From: Lachnospiraceae bacterium UBA3785
GTDB taxonomy: Bacteria; Bacillota; Clostridia; Lachnospirales; Lachnospiraceae
Length of the DNA: 21,225 bases
Direction: 5' to 3'
Assembly (NCBI GenBank): GCA_002369495.1
Contig: DFFD01000218.1
Span: forward strand, 1 to 21,225
Numbering within the stretch: position 1 is the first letter of the stretch; the number at the start of each line of letters is the position of its first letter. The notes beneath the pieces were generated by a model. The model was not told the DNA's origin, searched no databases, and saw only the letters and a program-made list of their open reading frames with translations. A program made the position numbers and the translations under genes. Shown one piece after another: positions 1 through 7,152 of this stretch.

Positions 1-941
1 TGACCTCCGTCATCGACGGGTATGAGGGCACGACCGCATCCGACGTCATGCATGACGGGACAGCCCGGGCAAGCGCTTCAGAACATCCTGAAGGGACTGT
101 CAAGATCGTCTCCTCGGAGGAATGGTCCGTGGTGATCCCTGTAACGGACCGGCAGGTCCTGCAGCTCGCGGACCTGAGGAGAGCCCGGGTGACGTTCCTC
201 AGCGATCTTCTGAGCGAGACGGCCGCCATCAAATGGCTGAGGTCGGATGAAGGCGGCAATTACCTACTGCTGCAGTTCTCCTCCGGGCTGATCCGCTATC
301 TCAACGAGCGGTTTATCGCGGTCCGGATCGAAAAATCCGAGGAAGACGGCTATAAAATCCCGGTTACGGCGCTCACGAAGGCATCCTTTGTCGAGATCCC
401 GGACACATTCAGACACCTTTCAGGGGCTGAATCGGGGATCCATTTTATGAAAATTGCCGCGAATCCGGACGGTTCGCCTGCGGCTGATGGAATCCCGACG
501 CTCATTTCGCCGACAATTTACGGCAGACGGGTCGAAGTGACCGGCTCCGGAGAGGATACCGTAAGAAAAATCTTCTATTATGTCTCGACAGCTGACCTCC
601 GGGAAGGCGATATCCTGCAGAGAGAAGAAAAAAAGGAAGAGATATCCGGGCAGGATGAGAGCGGAGAGGATACGGCCTCGAACGCTGATGAGAACAGCGG
701 AAGCGACGAAGCGGAGGATGAGAGCGAAGAGGATCTCTACTTCACGGTGGGCGAAGCGGTTGAACTGCCCGGCGTCTTTCAGGCAAACAACGGCTACGCG
801 CTTTTCCGCCGGGTCGAGATCATCGATGAAAACGACATCTGGTGCCTTGTCAGAAAGGGCACTTATTGCGGGATCGTGCAGCACGATTTCATAGTGTATG
901 ACAGCAGCAAATGCAGGGAATCCATGATTCTCACGCAGTAA
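1..941 (+). CDS. HlyD-type efflux/secretion adaptor, 3' part (5' end outside window)
   Basis: The reading frame is open from base 3, so the gene begins upstream and only its last ~313 residues are here. The visible part has short beta-rich segments (for example EEWSVVIPVTDRQ and a hydrophobic FSSGLIRYL stretch) like the membrane-proximal half of HlyD/AcrA-type periplasmic adaptor homologues. In Lachnospiraceae such a gene commonly precedes yggS-sepF, and this position is the main support. Family members link an exporter to the cell envelope; in this Gram-positive context the cargo is unknown. An unusual highly acidic, low-complexity insert (mostly E, D, S) encoded by about 630-740 separates two folded segments. 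The stop is only 10 bases before yggS, so the two are probably co-transcribed. The family call is from remembered similarity and context; no catalytic motif can be checked. Confidence 0.6.
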   Translation, partial: TSVIDGYEGTTASDVMHDGTARASASEHPEGTVKIVSSEEWSVVIPVTDRQVLQLADLRRARVTFLSDLLSETAAIKWLRSDEGGNYLLLQFSSGLIRYLNERFIAVRIEKSEEDGYKIPVTALTKASFVEIPDTFRHLSGAESGIHFMKIAANPDGSPAADGIPTLISPTIYGRRVEVTGSGEDTVRKIFYYVSTADLREGDILQREEKKEEISGQDESGEDTASNADENSGSDEAEDESEEDLYFTVGEAVELPGVFQANNGYALFRRVEIIDENDIWCLVRKGTYCGIVQHDFIVYDSSKCRESMILTQ

Positions 942-951
942 AGGATACGAT

Positions 952-1650
952 ATGCTAAAAGACAATTTAAGAAAAGTAGAGGAAACGATTGCGGAGAGCT
1001 GCCGAAAAGCCGGCAGGGACCCGAAGGAGGTGACGCTGGTCGCCGTCAGCAAGACAAAGCCCATGGAGGCCATCAGGGAGCTCTATGACGCCGGCCACAG
1101 GGATTTCGGAGAAAACTATGTGCAGGAGCTGAGAGAAAAGGCTGAGGCGCTTCCTGAGGACATCCGCTGGCACATGATCGGCCATCTTCAGAGAAATAAA
1201 GTGAAATACATCGCCGGCTATGTTTACATGATTCATTCCGTCGACTCCCTGGCGCTCGCCGAGACGATCAACAAGGAGGCGGCCAAACATGGCCGGGTCA
1301 TACCGATCCTGATCGAGGTCAATGTCGCCGGCGAGGACACAAAGTTCGGCGTCAGTCCGGATGAAGCGGCTGACCTTGCGGAGAAGATCCGGCAGCTTCC
1401 GAACGTATCGGTTCAGGGGTTCATGACTTCCGCGCCTCTCGTCGATGATCCCGAGGAAGACCGCGTTTACTTCAGAAAATTAGCGCATTTAAGTGTTGAC
1501 AGCAGCTTGAAAAATAATGATAATAGTAAGGTGAGTGTTCTGAGTATGGGTATGTCCAACGACTACCCGGTGGCGATCGAGGAAGGCGCGACGATCGTCC
1601 GCGTCGGTACCAGCATATTCGGACACAGAGATTATACGAACCACGGCTGA
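952..1650 (+). CDS. yggS: YggS/PLPBP family PLP-homeostasis protein
   Basis: A 232-residue, single-domain PLP-binding protein of the usual family length. It has a fold-type III barrel like alanine racemase but no known enzyme activity; the family buffers free pyridoxal 5'-phosphate and affects amino-acid and keto-acid balance. Seen here: AVSKTKP with K34 as the expected Schiff-base lysine, the FGENYVQEL segment, WHMIGHLQRNK, EVNVAGEDTKFG, and near the C-terminus the phosphate-binding SMGMSNDYPVAIEEGAT followed by VRVGTSIFG. The ATG has AAGGA a few bases upstream. It lies between the HlyD-like gene and sepF, its usual neighbour in Firmicutes. Bases around 1475-1550 are clearly more AT-rich in codon choice (tta, agt, aat, gat) than the rest of the gene, though the protein stays intact. 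Confidence 0.95.
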   Translation: MLKDNLRKVEETIAESCRKAGRDPKEVTLVAVSKTKPMEAIRELYDAGHRDFGENYVQELREKAEALPEDIRWHMIGHLQRNKVKYIAGYVYMIHSVDSLALAETINKEAAKHGRVIPILIEVNVAGEDTKFGVSPDEAADLAEKIRQLPNVSVQGFMTSAPLVDDPEEDRVYFRKLAHLSVDSSLKNNDNSKVSVLSMGMSNDYPVAIEEGATIVRVGTSIFGHRDYTNHG

Positions 1651-1662
1651 GGGGTGATAAGT

Positions 1663-2301
1663 ATGGGCTTTATCGATAAAATTCTGGAAAAATTCCGTCT
1701 TGACGACGATTATGACGAAGATGATTTTCTGGATGAGGAGGACGATTCTGCCGAGTTTGAGGATGAAAAGCCAAAGAGCCGTTTCTTCGACCGTTTCCGT
1801 CACGACGATGACGAGGATCTTGACGATCTGAAGGATGAAGCTGACAGCGCTGTCGATGTGAAACCCAGAAAGACGGCCTCTTCCGCGAGCCCGTTCCGTC
1901 CCTTCTCCTACGACGATGATGAGGAGGAAGTGCGCGAGAAAAAACCGAAGAAGCAGGAGAAGCCGAAGAAGAAAACCCGCCAGAGTTCATCCCGCCGCAG
2001 AGGCGACGACGGCATGCGGCTCAATATCGTCAATCCGAAGACCTTCGAGGATACACAGGAGATTGCGGATGCCCTGCTTGACGGCAGCGCTGTCTGCATT
2101 ATTCTGGAAGGGCTCGATTATATGCTCGCGCAGAGGATCGTGGATTTCTCCTGCGGAGCCTGCTATTCCCTCGACGGACACGTACAGCAGCCTTCCAGAA
2201 ATGTGCTGATCCTCGCTCCGGAACATGTCGATATCTCCGGCGATGTGGAGAGCCTGCTGGACGGGAATTTCGCCATCCCGAATATGATCAAATCTTACTG
2301 A
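1663..2301 (+). CDS. sepF: Cell division protein SepF
   Basis: SepF binds FtsZ, bundles its filaments and anchors the Z ring to the membrane; it is essential or semi-redundant with FtsA in Gram-positives. The N-terminus MGFIDKILEKFRL fits the amphipathic membrane-binding helix. It is followed by a long acidic, then basic linker (about residues 15-125, rich in D/E then K/R). The conserved SepF core starts around RLNIVNPKTFEDTQEIADAL and includes GLDYMLAQRIVDFSCGACYSLDG, with the glycine-containing turn used in dimerisation. A GTG nine bases upstream is in frame, but GGGGTGAT at 1651-1658 sits at the right distance for the ATG at 1663, and family members begin MG. The gene starts 12 bases after yggS stops and is followed by a hairpin terminator. 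Confidence 0.95.
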   Translation: MGFIDKILEKFRLDDDYDEDDFLDEEDDSAEFEDEKPKSRFFDRFRHDDDEDLDDLKDEADSAVDVKPRKTASSASPFRPFSYDDDEEEVREKKPKKQEKPKKKTRQSSSRRRGDDGMRLNIVNPKTFEDTQEIADALLDGSAVCIILEGLDYMLAQRIVDFSCGACYSLDGHVQQPSRNVLILAPEHVDISGDVESLLDGNFAIPNMIKSY

Positions 2302-2330
2302 TTTTTTCTCTTACCTTTGTGAAAATGCAT

Positions 2331-2365
2331 GAGCATCAGGAGAGACGCCTGATGCTCGTTTCTTT
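2331..2365 (+). terminator. Rho-independent terminator after sepF
   Basis: A perfect 10-bp stem (GAGCATCAGG / CCTGATGCTC) with a 7-base loop is followed by GTTTCTTT. The T-tract is interrupted, so termination may be partial. aroB begins 12 bases later, and I see no clear promoter between them, so some read-through into aroB is possible. Confidence 0.7.
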
Positions 2366-2377
2366 GAAGGGTTTTTT

Positions 2378-3436
2378 ATGAAGCTTTATTTTGAAAACAA
2401 CTTTAACGGTCTTCCGGCCGCCTTTACTGAGGCCGGCATCCGCTCCGGGCGTATTGCCGTTGTCGGGGATACGAACACCCTGCCGCTTTACGGTGAGCCG
2501 GCAGCCGATGTTCTTAAAGGAATCTTCAGGGAAGTGCATCTCTTTGCCTTTCCGGCGGGAGAGGAGCATAAAAACCTCTCGTCCGTCGAGTCCCTGTACG
2601 CGTTTCTTCTTGACCGGCACTTTGACCGGAAGGACGTGATTCTGGCGCTCGGAGGAGGCGTTGTCGGAGACATGGCCGGATTTGCCGCCGCCACGTATCT
2701 TCGGGGGATCCGGGTCGTACAGTGCCCGACGACCCTGCTTGCGCAGGTGGATTCGAGCATCGGCGGAAAGACCGGCGTTGACTTCATGGGCTATAAAAAT
2801 ATGATCGGCGCCTTCCACATGCCGGAATTCGTCTACATGAACACCGGTACGCTCGCCACTCTGCCGGAAGAGCAGTTTTCGTCCGGAATGGGCGAGGTCC
2901 TGAAATCAGCTGTTTTAGGCGATGCAGACTTCTGGAAATGGCTGCTTGCGAACGCCGGAGCAATCAAAGATAAGGATCCGGATGCGGTCCTGACAATGGT
3001 CCGGCGCACGGCCGGCATCAAGGAGGCGATCGTGCTTCGGGACCCGAAAGAGCAGGGCGAACGGGCGCTCTTAAACCTCGGCCACACGATCGGCCACGCG
3101 GTCGAAAAATACAGGGATTTTTCAATGCCGCACGGGCACTGCGTGGCGGTCGGCACCGCGGCGTCAGGATATATCAGCGCCGGAAGAGGCCTGCTCTCCC
3201 GGAAGGAACTTGACGAAGTCATTCGCGCTGAAAGACTCTTTGATCTGCCGGTCAGCGCCGGAACTATTGACACTGAAGCCATACTCGGTTTCACAAAATC
3301 CGACAAAAAAATGTCCGCCGGCCGCATCCGGTTCATCCTCTTTGACAGGATCGGCCACGCCTTCATCGCGGACGACGTCACGGACGACGAGCTGCGGAGG
3401 GCAATTTCAGCGATCAGCGGAGATGGAAGCTTATGA
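2378..3436 (+). CDS. aroB: 3-dehydroquinate synthase
   Basis: Second step of the shikimate pathway: converts DAHP to 3-dehydroquinate and phosphate using NAD+ and a divalent metal. Its 352 residues match the family length. Seen: the NAD-binding glycine motif LGGGVVGDMAGF (about 91-102), PTTLLAQVDSSIGGKTGVD with KNMIGAFH, the metal-ligand glutamate in SGMGEVLKSA (E173), LGHTIGHA (H236 ligand, H240 catalytic) and PHGHCVAVG (H252). The start is fixed by GAAGGG at 2366-2371. The stop overlaps the lspA start (ATGA). No other aromatic-pathway gene is visible here, so aroB is separated from any shikimate cluster and appears embedded in an envelope and RNA-modification group. Confidence 0.97.
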   Translation: MKLYFENNFNGLPAAFTEAGIRSGRIAVVGDTNTLPLYGEPAADVLKGIFREVHLFAFPAGEEHKNLSSVESLYAFLLDRHFDRKDVILALGGGVVGDMAGFAAATYLRGIRVVQCPTTLLAQVDSSIGGKTGVDFMGYKNMIGAFHMPEFVYMNTGTLATLPEEQFSSGMGEVLKSAVLGDADFWKWLLANAGAIKDKDPDAVLTMVRRTAGIKEAIVLRDPKEQGERALLNLGHTIGHAVEKYRDFSMPHGHCVAVGTAASGYISAGRGLLSRKELDEVIRAERLFDLPVSAGTIDTEAILGFTKSDKKMSAGRIRFILFDRIGHAFIADDVTDDELRRAISAISGDGSL

Positions 3437-3954
3437 ATAACAACACCAGTCTTACTCAGAGAATCATGAAAGCCCTTGGCCTGACCGCTCTTCTCACAGC
3501 GATCGACCTTCTGACAAAGATGTGGGCGGCTTCAGCACTGGCTGACGGACCTTTTGTGCCCATTCGGGGCGTCTTTGAATTCCGGTATCTCGAGAATCAC
3601 GGGGCGGCCTTCGGGATCCTTCAGAACGCAAGGGTATTCTTCATCATCCTCACGATCCTGTTTCTTCTCGCGATGGGATATGTTTTTGTCAGGATCCCGG
3701 CGGACCGGCGGATGCTTCCGATACGCCTGCTCATCCCGGTGGTCTCGGCCGGTGCGCTCGGGAACTTTATCGACCGCCTCGCGTTCGGTTATGTCAGGGA
3801 TTTCTTCTATTTTTCCCTGATCAATTTTCCGATCTTTAATGTCGCCGACATCTATGTCACGGTTTCAGCCGCCGTATTTTTCATCCTGATTGCTTTTCAT
3901 TACAACGATGAGGATTTTGATTTTCTGAAGGGTGGAAAACATGCCGGAAAATGA
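3433..3954 (+). CDS. lspA: Lipoprotein signal peptidase (signal peptidase II)
   Basis: Membrane aspartyl protease that cleaves prolipoprotein signal peptides just before the lipid-modified cysteine. Its 173 residues are typical. Four hydrophobic segments are visible: about 12-33, 66-86, 97-112 and 137-156. The family blocks are present: ENHGAAFG (55-61), GALGNFIDR (107-115) with catalytic D114, and FNVADIYVTV (135-144) with catalytic D139. It overlaps aroB by 4 bases and rluD by 14, which implies translational coupling. lspA-rluD is a common pairing in Firmicutes. A likely substrate is the lipoprotein encoded at 9026-10336 in this window. Confidence 0.97.
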   Translation: MNNNTSLTQRIMKALGLTALLTAIDLLTKMWAASALADGPFVPIRGVFEFRYLENHGAAFGILQNARVFFIILTILFLLAMGYVFVRIPADRRMLPIRLLIPVVSAGALGNFIDRLAFGYVRDFFYFSLINFPIFNVADIYVTVSAAVFFILIAFHYNDEDFDFLKGGKHAGK

Positions 3955-4867
3955 AGTGACCCGCACGCTGATCGTGCCCCTGGAGATGGAAGAGGAGCGC
4001 TGCGACCGTTTCCTCGCGGAGGAACTGCCGGAATATTCCAGGTCCTACCTGCAGAAGCTGATCGCTGACGGACGTGTCCTCATGGGCGGAAAACCGGTGA
4101 AGAGCAGCCGGAAAATGAAAACCGACGAGGAGCTCACCGTCATCATACCGGCGCCGGAGGAGCTCTCCGTGGAGCCGGAGGACATTCCGCTTGACATTCT
4201 GTACGAAGATGCGGACGTGCTGATTGTCAACAAGCCCAAGGGGATGGTCGTTCACCCCGCACCCGGCAATATGACCGGAACTCTAGTGAACGCGGTCCTG
4301 GCGCACTGCAGAGAGGATCTCTCCGGTATCAACGGAGTCCTGCGTCCGGGGATCGTGCACCGCATCGACAAGAACACGACCGGCGCGCTGATCGTATGCA
4401 AGAATGACAATGCGCATCGCTCGATCGCCGCACAGCTGCGCGTCCACTCCTCAAACCGCGTGTACAGGGGAATCGTCCACGGAGCGATTACCGAGGACAA
4501 TTTCACGATTGAGGGGAATATCGGCCGCGATCCGAAGGAACGTAAGCGCATGGCTGTCGTGCGAACCGGCGGAAAACCGGCCGTCACGCATGTAAAGGTG
4601 CTGGAGAGGCTGAACGGGTATACTTACTGCGAGTTCCGCCTGGAAACAGGCCGCACCCACCAGATCCGCGTTCACATGGCTTCCAAGGGGCATCCGCTTC
4701 TCGGGGACGATCTCTACGGTCCCAGAAAGTGTCCGTTCCCCCTTGAGGGACAGACCCTGCACGCGCTGATGATCGGGTTCGTACATCCTTCATCCGGAGA
4801 GTATATGGAGTTCTCGGCGCCGCTTCCGGAGTATTTTTCAAAATTGCTGGACAAGTTGAGAAAATGA
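3941..4867 (+). CDS. RluA/RluD-family pseudouridine synthase
   Basis: Converts uridine to pseudouridine, most likely in 23S rRNA. From the ATG at 3941 the protein is 308 residues. An S4-type RNA-binding domain occupies about 10-75. The catalytic domain follows, with PGIVHRIDKNTTGALIV (catalytic aspartate D143), YRGIVHG, and the C-terminal GRTHQIRVHMASKGHPLLGDDLYG block. A GTG at 3932 is in frame, but GAAGGGTGG at 3927-3935 places the ribosome at 3941. The position directly after lspA matches the RluD-type paralogue, but exact rRNA targets cannot be read from sequence. I see no terminator in the 97 bases before the next gene. Confidence 0.93.
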   Translation: MPENEVTRTLIVPLEMEEERCDRFLAEELPEYSRSYLQKLIADGRVLMGGKPVKSSRKMKTDEELTVIIPAPEELSVEPEDIPLDILYEDADVLIVNKPKGMVVHPAPGNMTGTLVNAVLAHCREDLSGINGVLRPGIVHRIDKNTTGALIVCKNDNAHRSIAAQLRVHSSNRVYRGIVHGAITEDNFTIEGNIGRDPKERKRMAVVRTGGKPAVTHVKVLERLNGYTYCEFRLETGRTHQIRVHMASKGHPLLGDDLYGPRKCPFPLEGQTLHALMIGFVHPSSGEYMEFSAPLPEYFSKLLDKLRK

Positions 4868-4898
4868 ACCGCTTATAGTATATTTCTGCTGAATTTAC

Positions 4899-4927
4899 TT
4901 GTTATTTACCCCTCTTTGTAGTAAAAT
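4899..4927 (+). promoter_or_regulatory. Sigma-70-type promoter for the cytidylate kinase-like gene
   Basis: TTGTTA at 4899-4904 and TAAAAT at 4922-4927 are separated by exactly 17 bases. The only downstream gene is the kinase-like ORF at 4965. The surrounding AT-rich stretch stands out from GC-rich flanks. Confidence 0.65.
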
Positions 4928-4964
4928 ATATACAACGTTTTATATAGCTTCAGGGGGTATGCAT

Positions 4965-5585
4965 ATGGGTGAAAGAAAGATTCTGATCACGATCGGACGG
5001 CAGACGGGAGCGGGGGGACGCTCCGTCGGAAGAGCTCTGGCGGAGAGGCTCGGGATTTCCTACTATGACAAGGAGCTTCTGGACCGCGCGGCCAAAGAGA
5101 GCGGCTTCGCGCCCGAGGTTATAGAGCGTCACGACGAGAAGCCTACTCACAGCTTTCTCTATTCGCTGGTGATGGACGGCCACGGGCTCGGATTTCCGGC
5201 AGGCTACGGTTCGGTTCCGCTTGACCACCAGATCTTTCTTGCGGAGTTCAACACGATCAAGAAGATCGCCGAGGAAGAGTCCTGCGTGATCGTCGGCCGC
5301 TGTGCGGATTATGCGCTGGAGGAGAATCCCGACCTGCTGACTGTTTTCCTCTATGCGGACGAGGACGACAAGATCGCCTGCATGATGAAGGAGTCAGGAC
5401 TCTCCGAGACCAAGACGCGCGAGCTGATCATGAAGCAGGACCATATGCGGGCCAATTACTATAATTATTTCTCAAGCAAAAAATGGGGTAATTCCAACAC
5501 CTACGACCTCTGCATCAACACTTCGACTTTCGGGTACGAGGGAACGGTCGATATCATTATGAAGGCGATTGAAAACAGAAAATAA
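4965..5585 (+). CDS. Cytidylate kinase-like family protein
   Basis: A 206-residue P-loop protein of the cytidylate-kinase-like family (Cmk2-type in Clostridia). The N-terminus reads ILITIGRQTGAGGRSVGRAL, a Walker A variant with extra glycines, followed by LGISYYDKELLDRAAKESGF typical of this group. Later segments include CVIVGRCADYAL (about 108-119) and an FLYADEDDKI region comparable to the NMP/LID part of nucleotide kinases. True substrate is not established for this subfamily; CMP phosphorylation is inferred. The start at 4965 is chosen because AGGGGG at 4952-4957 is 7 bases away; an ATG at 4959 would be too close. It has its own promoter and is closed by a strong terminator, so it is probably monocistronic. 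Confidence 0.88.
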   Translation: MGERKILITIGRQTGAGGRSVGRALAERLGISYYDKELLDRAAKESGFAPEVIERHDEKPTHSFLYSLVMDGHGLGFPAGYGSVPLDHQIFLAEFNTIKKIAEEESCVIVGRCADYALEENPDLLTVFLYADEDDKIACMMKESGLSETKTRELIMKQDHMRANYYNYFSSKKWGNSNTYDLCINTSTFGYEGTVDIIMKAIENRK

Positions 5586-5604
5586 ATCAATTTTCAGGTA
5601 AAAG

Positions 5605-5638
5605 AACCGGTCTGCAGCTTCCTGCAGGCCGGTTTTTT
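5605..5638 (+). terminator. Strong, probably bidirectional terminator
   Basis: A 13-bp stem (AACCGGTCTGCAG / CTGCAGGCCGGTT, one G-T pair) with a CTTC loop is followed by TTTT. On the minus strand it ends in CTTTTACC and lies just past the recombinase stop, so it can serve both convergent genes. Confidence 0.9.
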
Positions 5639-6708
5639 CAGTCATTCCTCAGTTTTACGGCGCTCGCGGCGCTCCTTCTGCGCTCGTCGTCCATCGCGGC
5701 GTAGTGCCGGCGGGTCGTGTTGACGTCTTTGTGCCCGAGGACATCCGCCACAAGGTAAATGTCGCCGGTCTCTTTGTAGAGCGCAGTGCCGTAGGTGCTC
5801 CGCAGCTTGTGCGGCGTGATATGCTTGATGGTGACGGCGGAGGCGTATTTTTCGACCAGGTTCTCAACAGCCTTGACCGTGAGCCGCCGTTTCTGGGTGG
5901 AGTAGAAGAGGACGTGCTCGTGTCCGGGGATCGGCGTAATTCCCTTTCTTACCTCCATGTAGTTTTTCAGCGCCTGTTCGACCTCCTCGCCGAAATAGAC
6001 CATCGCTTCATTGCCTCCCTTGCGGACGATCCGGATCCGGTTGTTTCGGAAGTCAAGGTCCTCGATGTCGAGGCCGACGCACTCGGAGACGCGGATGCCG
6101 GTACCGAGAAGAAGGGTCATGAGCGCGATGTCCCTTTCTCTGGTCTTGTTGTAGTAGGCAAGGGCCTTTCCGGTGAGCTGGCTGCCGCAGTTTTCCACGT
6201 AATCGAGAAGGATCGCGACCTCGTCGGCGTCCAGTCGAACAATTGTTTTTTCATGGATCTTCGGCATATCGACGAGGATGGTCGGATTGGTTTTGATCAT
6301 CTGCTGTTTAAAGAGGTAGGCATAGAAGCTTCGGAGGGCGGACATTTTCCGCTTGATCCCGGGGAGGCTGTTCATGTTCCGGGAGGCTCCGTTCCGGTTC
6401 GGGTCCGGCGTATCGTAGAGCTTCAGGTATTCCATGTATTCCTCGAGGTCGTGGGCGGTGACGCGGTCGAGGTCATCGAGCCGGAATTCCTTCAGCGTAT
6501 AATTTTTGTATACAGGATTCTGTGACTGGAGGAACTCGAAGAAGACCCGCAGGTCGTAGGCGTACGAGATCCGGGTTCTGGTGGTGCTTCTGGCGTCGAT
6601 GGCCCGGAAGTAGTCCCGGACAAACGGGGGGAGCTCATCGAGGACGGCTCTGAGGCGCAGGATGTTGTTCTGGTCGGTTTGTTCGCGGTAGGTTTTGCGG
6701 TCGCGCAT
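5638..6708 (-). CDS. Tyrosine recombinase/integrase, XerC/XerD-like
   Basis: Site-specific recombinase of 356 residues, somewhat longer than the ~300 of XerC/D. An N-terminal SAM-like DNA-binding domain spans about 25-150 (ISYAYDLRVFFEFL; KRKMSALRSFYAYLFKQ). The catalytic domain carries the full set: R206 (GTGIRVSE), K230 (RKGG), H300 and R303 (HKLR), H326 (LGHKD) and nucleophile Y336 (RRHYAA), so it should be active. The start is the ATG at 6708 because AAGGA lies just upstream; the longer frame would translate the repeat region. It is convergent with the kinase-like gene. No excisionase, att duplication or other phage gene is seen, so it may be a resident Xer-type enzyme; whether it acts on dif or elsewhere is unknown. 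Repeats lie directly upstream. Confidence 0.9.
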   Translation of the reverse strand: MRDRKTYREQTDQNNILRLRAVLDELPPFVRDYFRAIDARSTTRTRISYAYDLRVFFEFLQSQNPVYKNYTLKEFRLDDLDRVTAHDLEEYMEYLKLYDTPDPNRNGASRNMNSLPGIKRKMSALRSFYAYLFKQQMIKTNPTILVDMPKIHEKTIVRLDADEVAILLDYVENCGSQLTGKALAYYNKTRERDIALMTLLLGTGIRVSECVGLDIEDLDFRNNRIRIVRKGGNEAMVYFGEEVEQALKNYMEVRKGITPIPGHEHVLFYSTQKRRLTVKAVENLVEKYASAVTIKHITPHKLRSTYGTALYKETGDIYLVADVLGHKDVNTTRRHYAAMDDERRRSAASAVKLRND

Positions 6709-6743
6709 GGGGGTCCTTTCGGTGGTTTGTAGAATTTTTTGCA

Positions 6744-6796
6744 GGCAATTCTTTGCCGGCAATTCTCTGCAGGGACGGTTCCTGGCAATTCTTTGC
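6744..6796. repeat. Triplicated 13-bp motif GGCAATTCTYTGC
   Basis: GGCAATTCTTTGC occurs at 6744-6756 and 6784-6796, with a one-base variant (C for T) at 6758-6770. The second and third copies run directly into AGGGACGGTTCCT, so they are part of a stepwise-decaying repeat block upstream of the recombinase. Confidence 0.85.
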
Positions 6797-6861
6797 AGGG
6801 ACGGTTCCTTGAGAACCGGCTCGGGGAGCCGGTTTTCCGGGAACCGTCCCCGAGGTTTTCA
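6794..6861. repeat. Nested-palindrome repeat, copy 1 of 2
   Basis: 68 bases identical to 6894-6961. Within it, GGGACGGTTCC (6798-6808) pairs with GGAACCGTCCC (6840-6850), and inside that GAGAACCGGCTC (6811-6822) pairs with GAGCCGGTTTTC (6826-6837, one G-T pair) around a 3-base loop. This gives one long hairpin of 53 bases on either strand. No adjacent T-run is present, so it is not a standard terminator. Confidence 0.95.
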
Positions 6862-6893
6862 ATGGTTGCCAATAAATTATTCTCACGAGTCTC

Positions 6894-6961
6894 TGCAGGG
6901 ACGGTTCCTTGAGAACCGGCTCGGGGAGCCGGTTTTCCGGGAACCGTCCCCGAGGTTTTCA
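6894..6961. repeat. Nested-palindrome repeat, copy 2 of 2
   Basis: Identical in all 68 bases to 6794-6861, offset by exactly 100 bp. The 32 bases between the copies are AT-rich and unrelated to the unit. A shorter related hairpin, GGGGATCGTCCCC, follows at 6969-6981. Confidence 0.95.
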
Positions 6962-7004
6962 GCATTTCGGGGATCGTCCCCAGGGTCTCAAATTTATTTC
7001 CTTC

Positions 7005-7080
7005 CGAGTTTAACGAACGAGATGCGGCCTCAAACCGGGCTCTTCCTTCTCCAGATACCCGCATCTCTTCGTTAAACTCG
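7005..7080. repeat. Imperfect 22-23 bp inverted repeat with 31-bp centre
   Basis: The left arm at 7005-7027 (CGAGTTTAACGAACGAGATGCGG reading, 23 bases) matches the reverse complement of 7059-7080 except for one extra base. It lies between the flavoprotein stop and the recombinase start. There is no T-run at either end. The whole stretch 6709-7152 has no gene that I can support; it contains these repeats and otherwise nothing recognisable. Confidence 0.85.
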
Positions 7081-7152
7081 CGTTTGTGGGATAGATGGAC
7101 TTAACCCATCATACCACCTAAAACCTCTCCCGTCAACCCAAACTCACCAAAC

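Noticed and set aside
420..1073. 217-codon minus-strand frame across the HlyD-like/yggS junction.
   Set aside because: Opposite two genes in a plus operon, no ribosome site, no motif.
5704..6525. 273-codon open frame on the plus strand opposite the recombinase.
   Set aside because: Antisense to a gene with a full tyrosine recombinase catalytic set; no ribosome site and no recognisable domain. High GC makes long antisense frames common here.
6709..6762. Longer recombinase start adding 18 residues.
   Set aside because: The extension is translated repeat sequence; AAGGA before 6708 fits the shorter start.
6798..6850. Nested palindromes as simple terminators.
   Set aside because: No T-run follows the hairpin on either strand, and two identical copies in series would be unusual for one gene end.
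6492..7064. 190-codon minus-strand frame running through the palindromic repeats, and a 126-codon plus-strand frame at 6695-7075.
   Set aside because: The peptides merely repeat the translated repeat unit (for example GTVPGKPAPR twice) and no ribosome site or relative is apparent; repeats in this block explain the open frames.
5638..7152. Integrated phage or genomic island around the recombinase.
   Set aside because: No tRNA target, direct-repeat att pair, excisionase, capsid or conjugation gene is present within the window; flanks are core genes.
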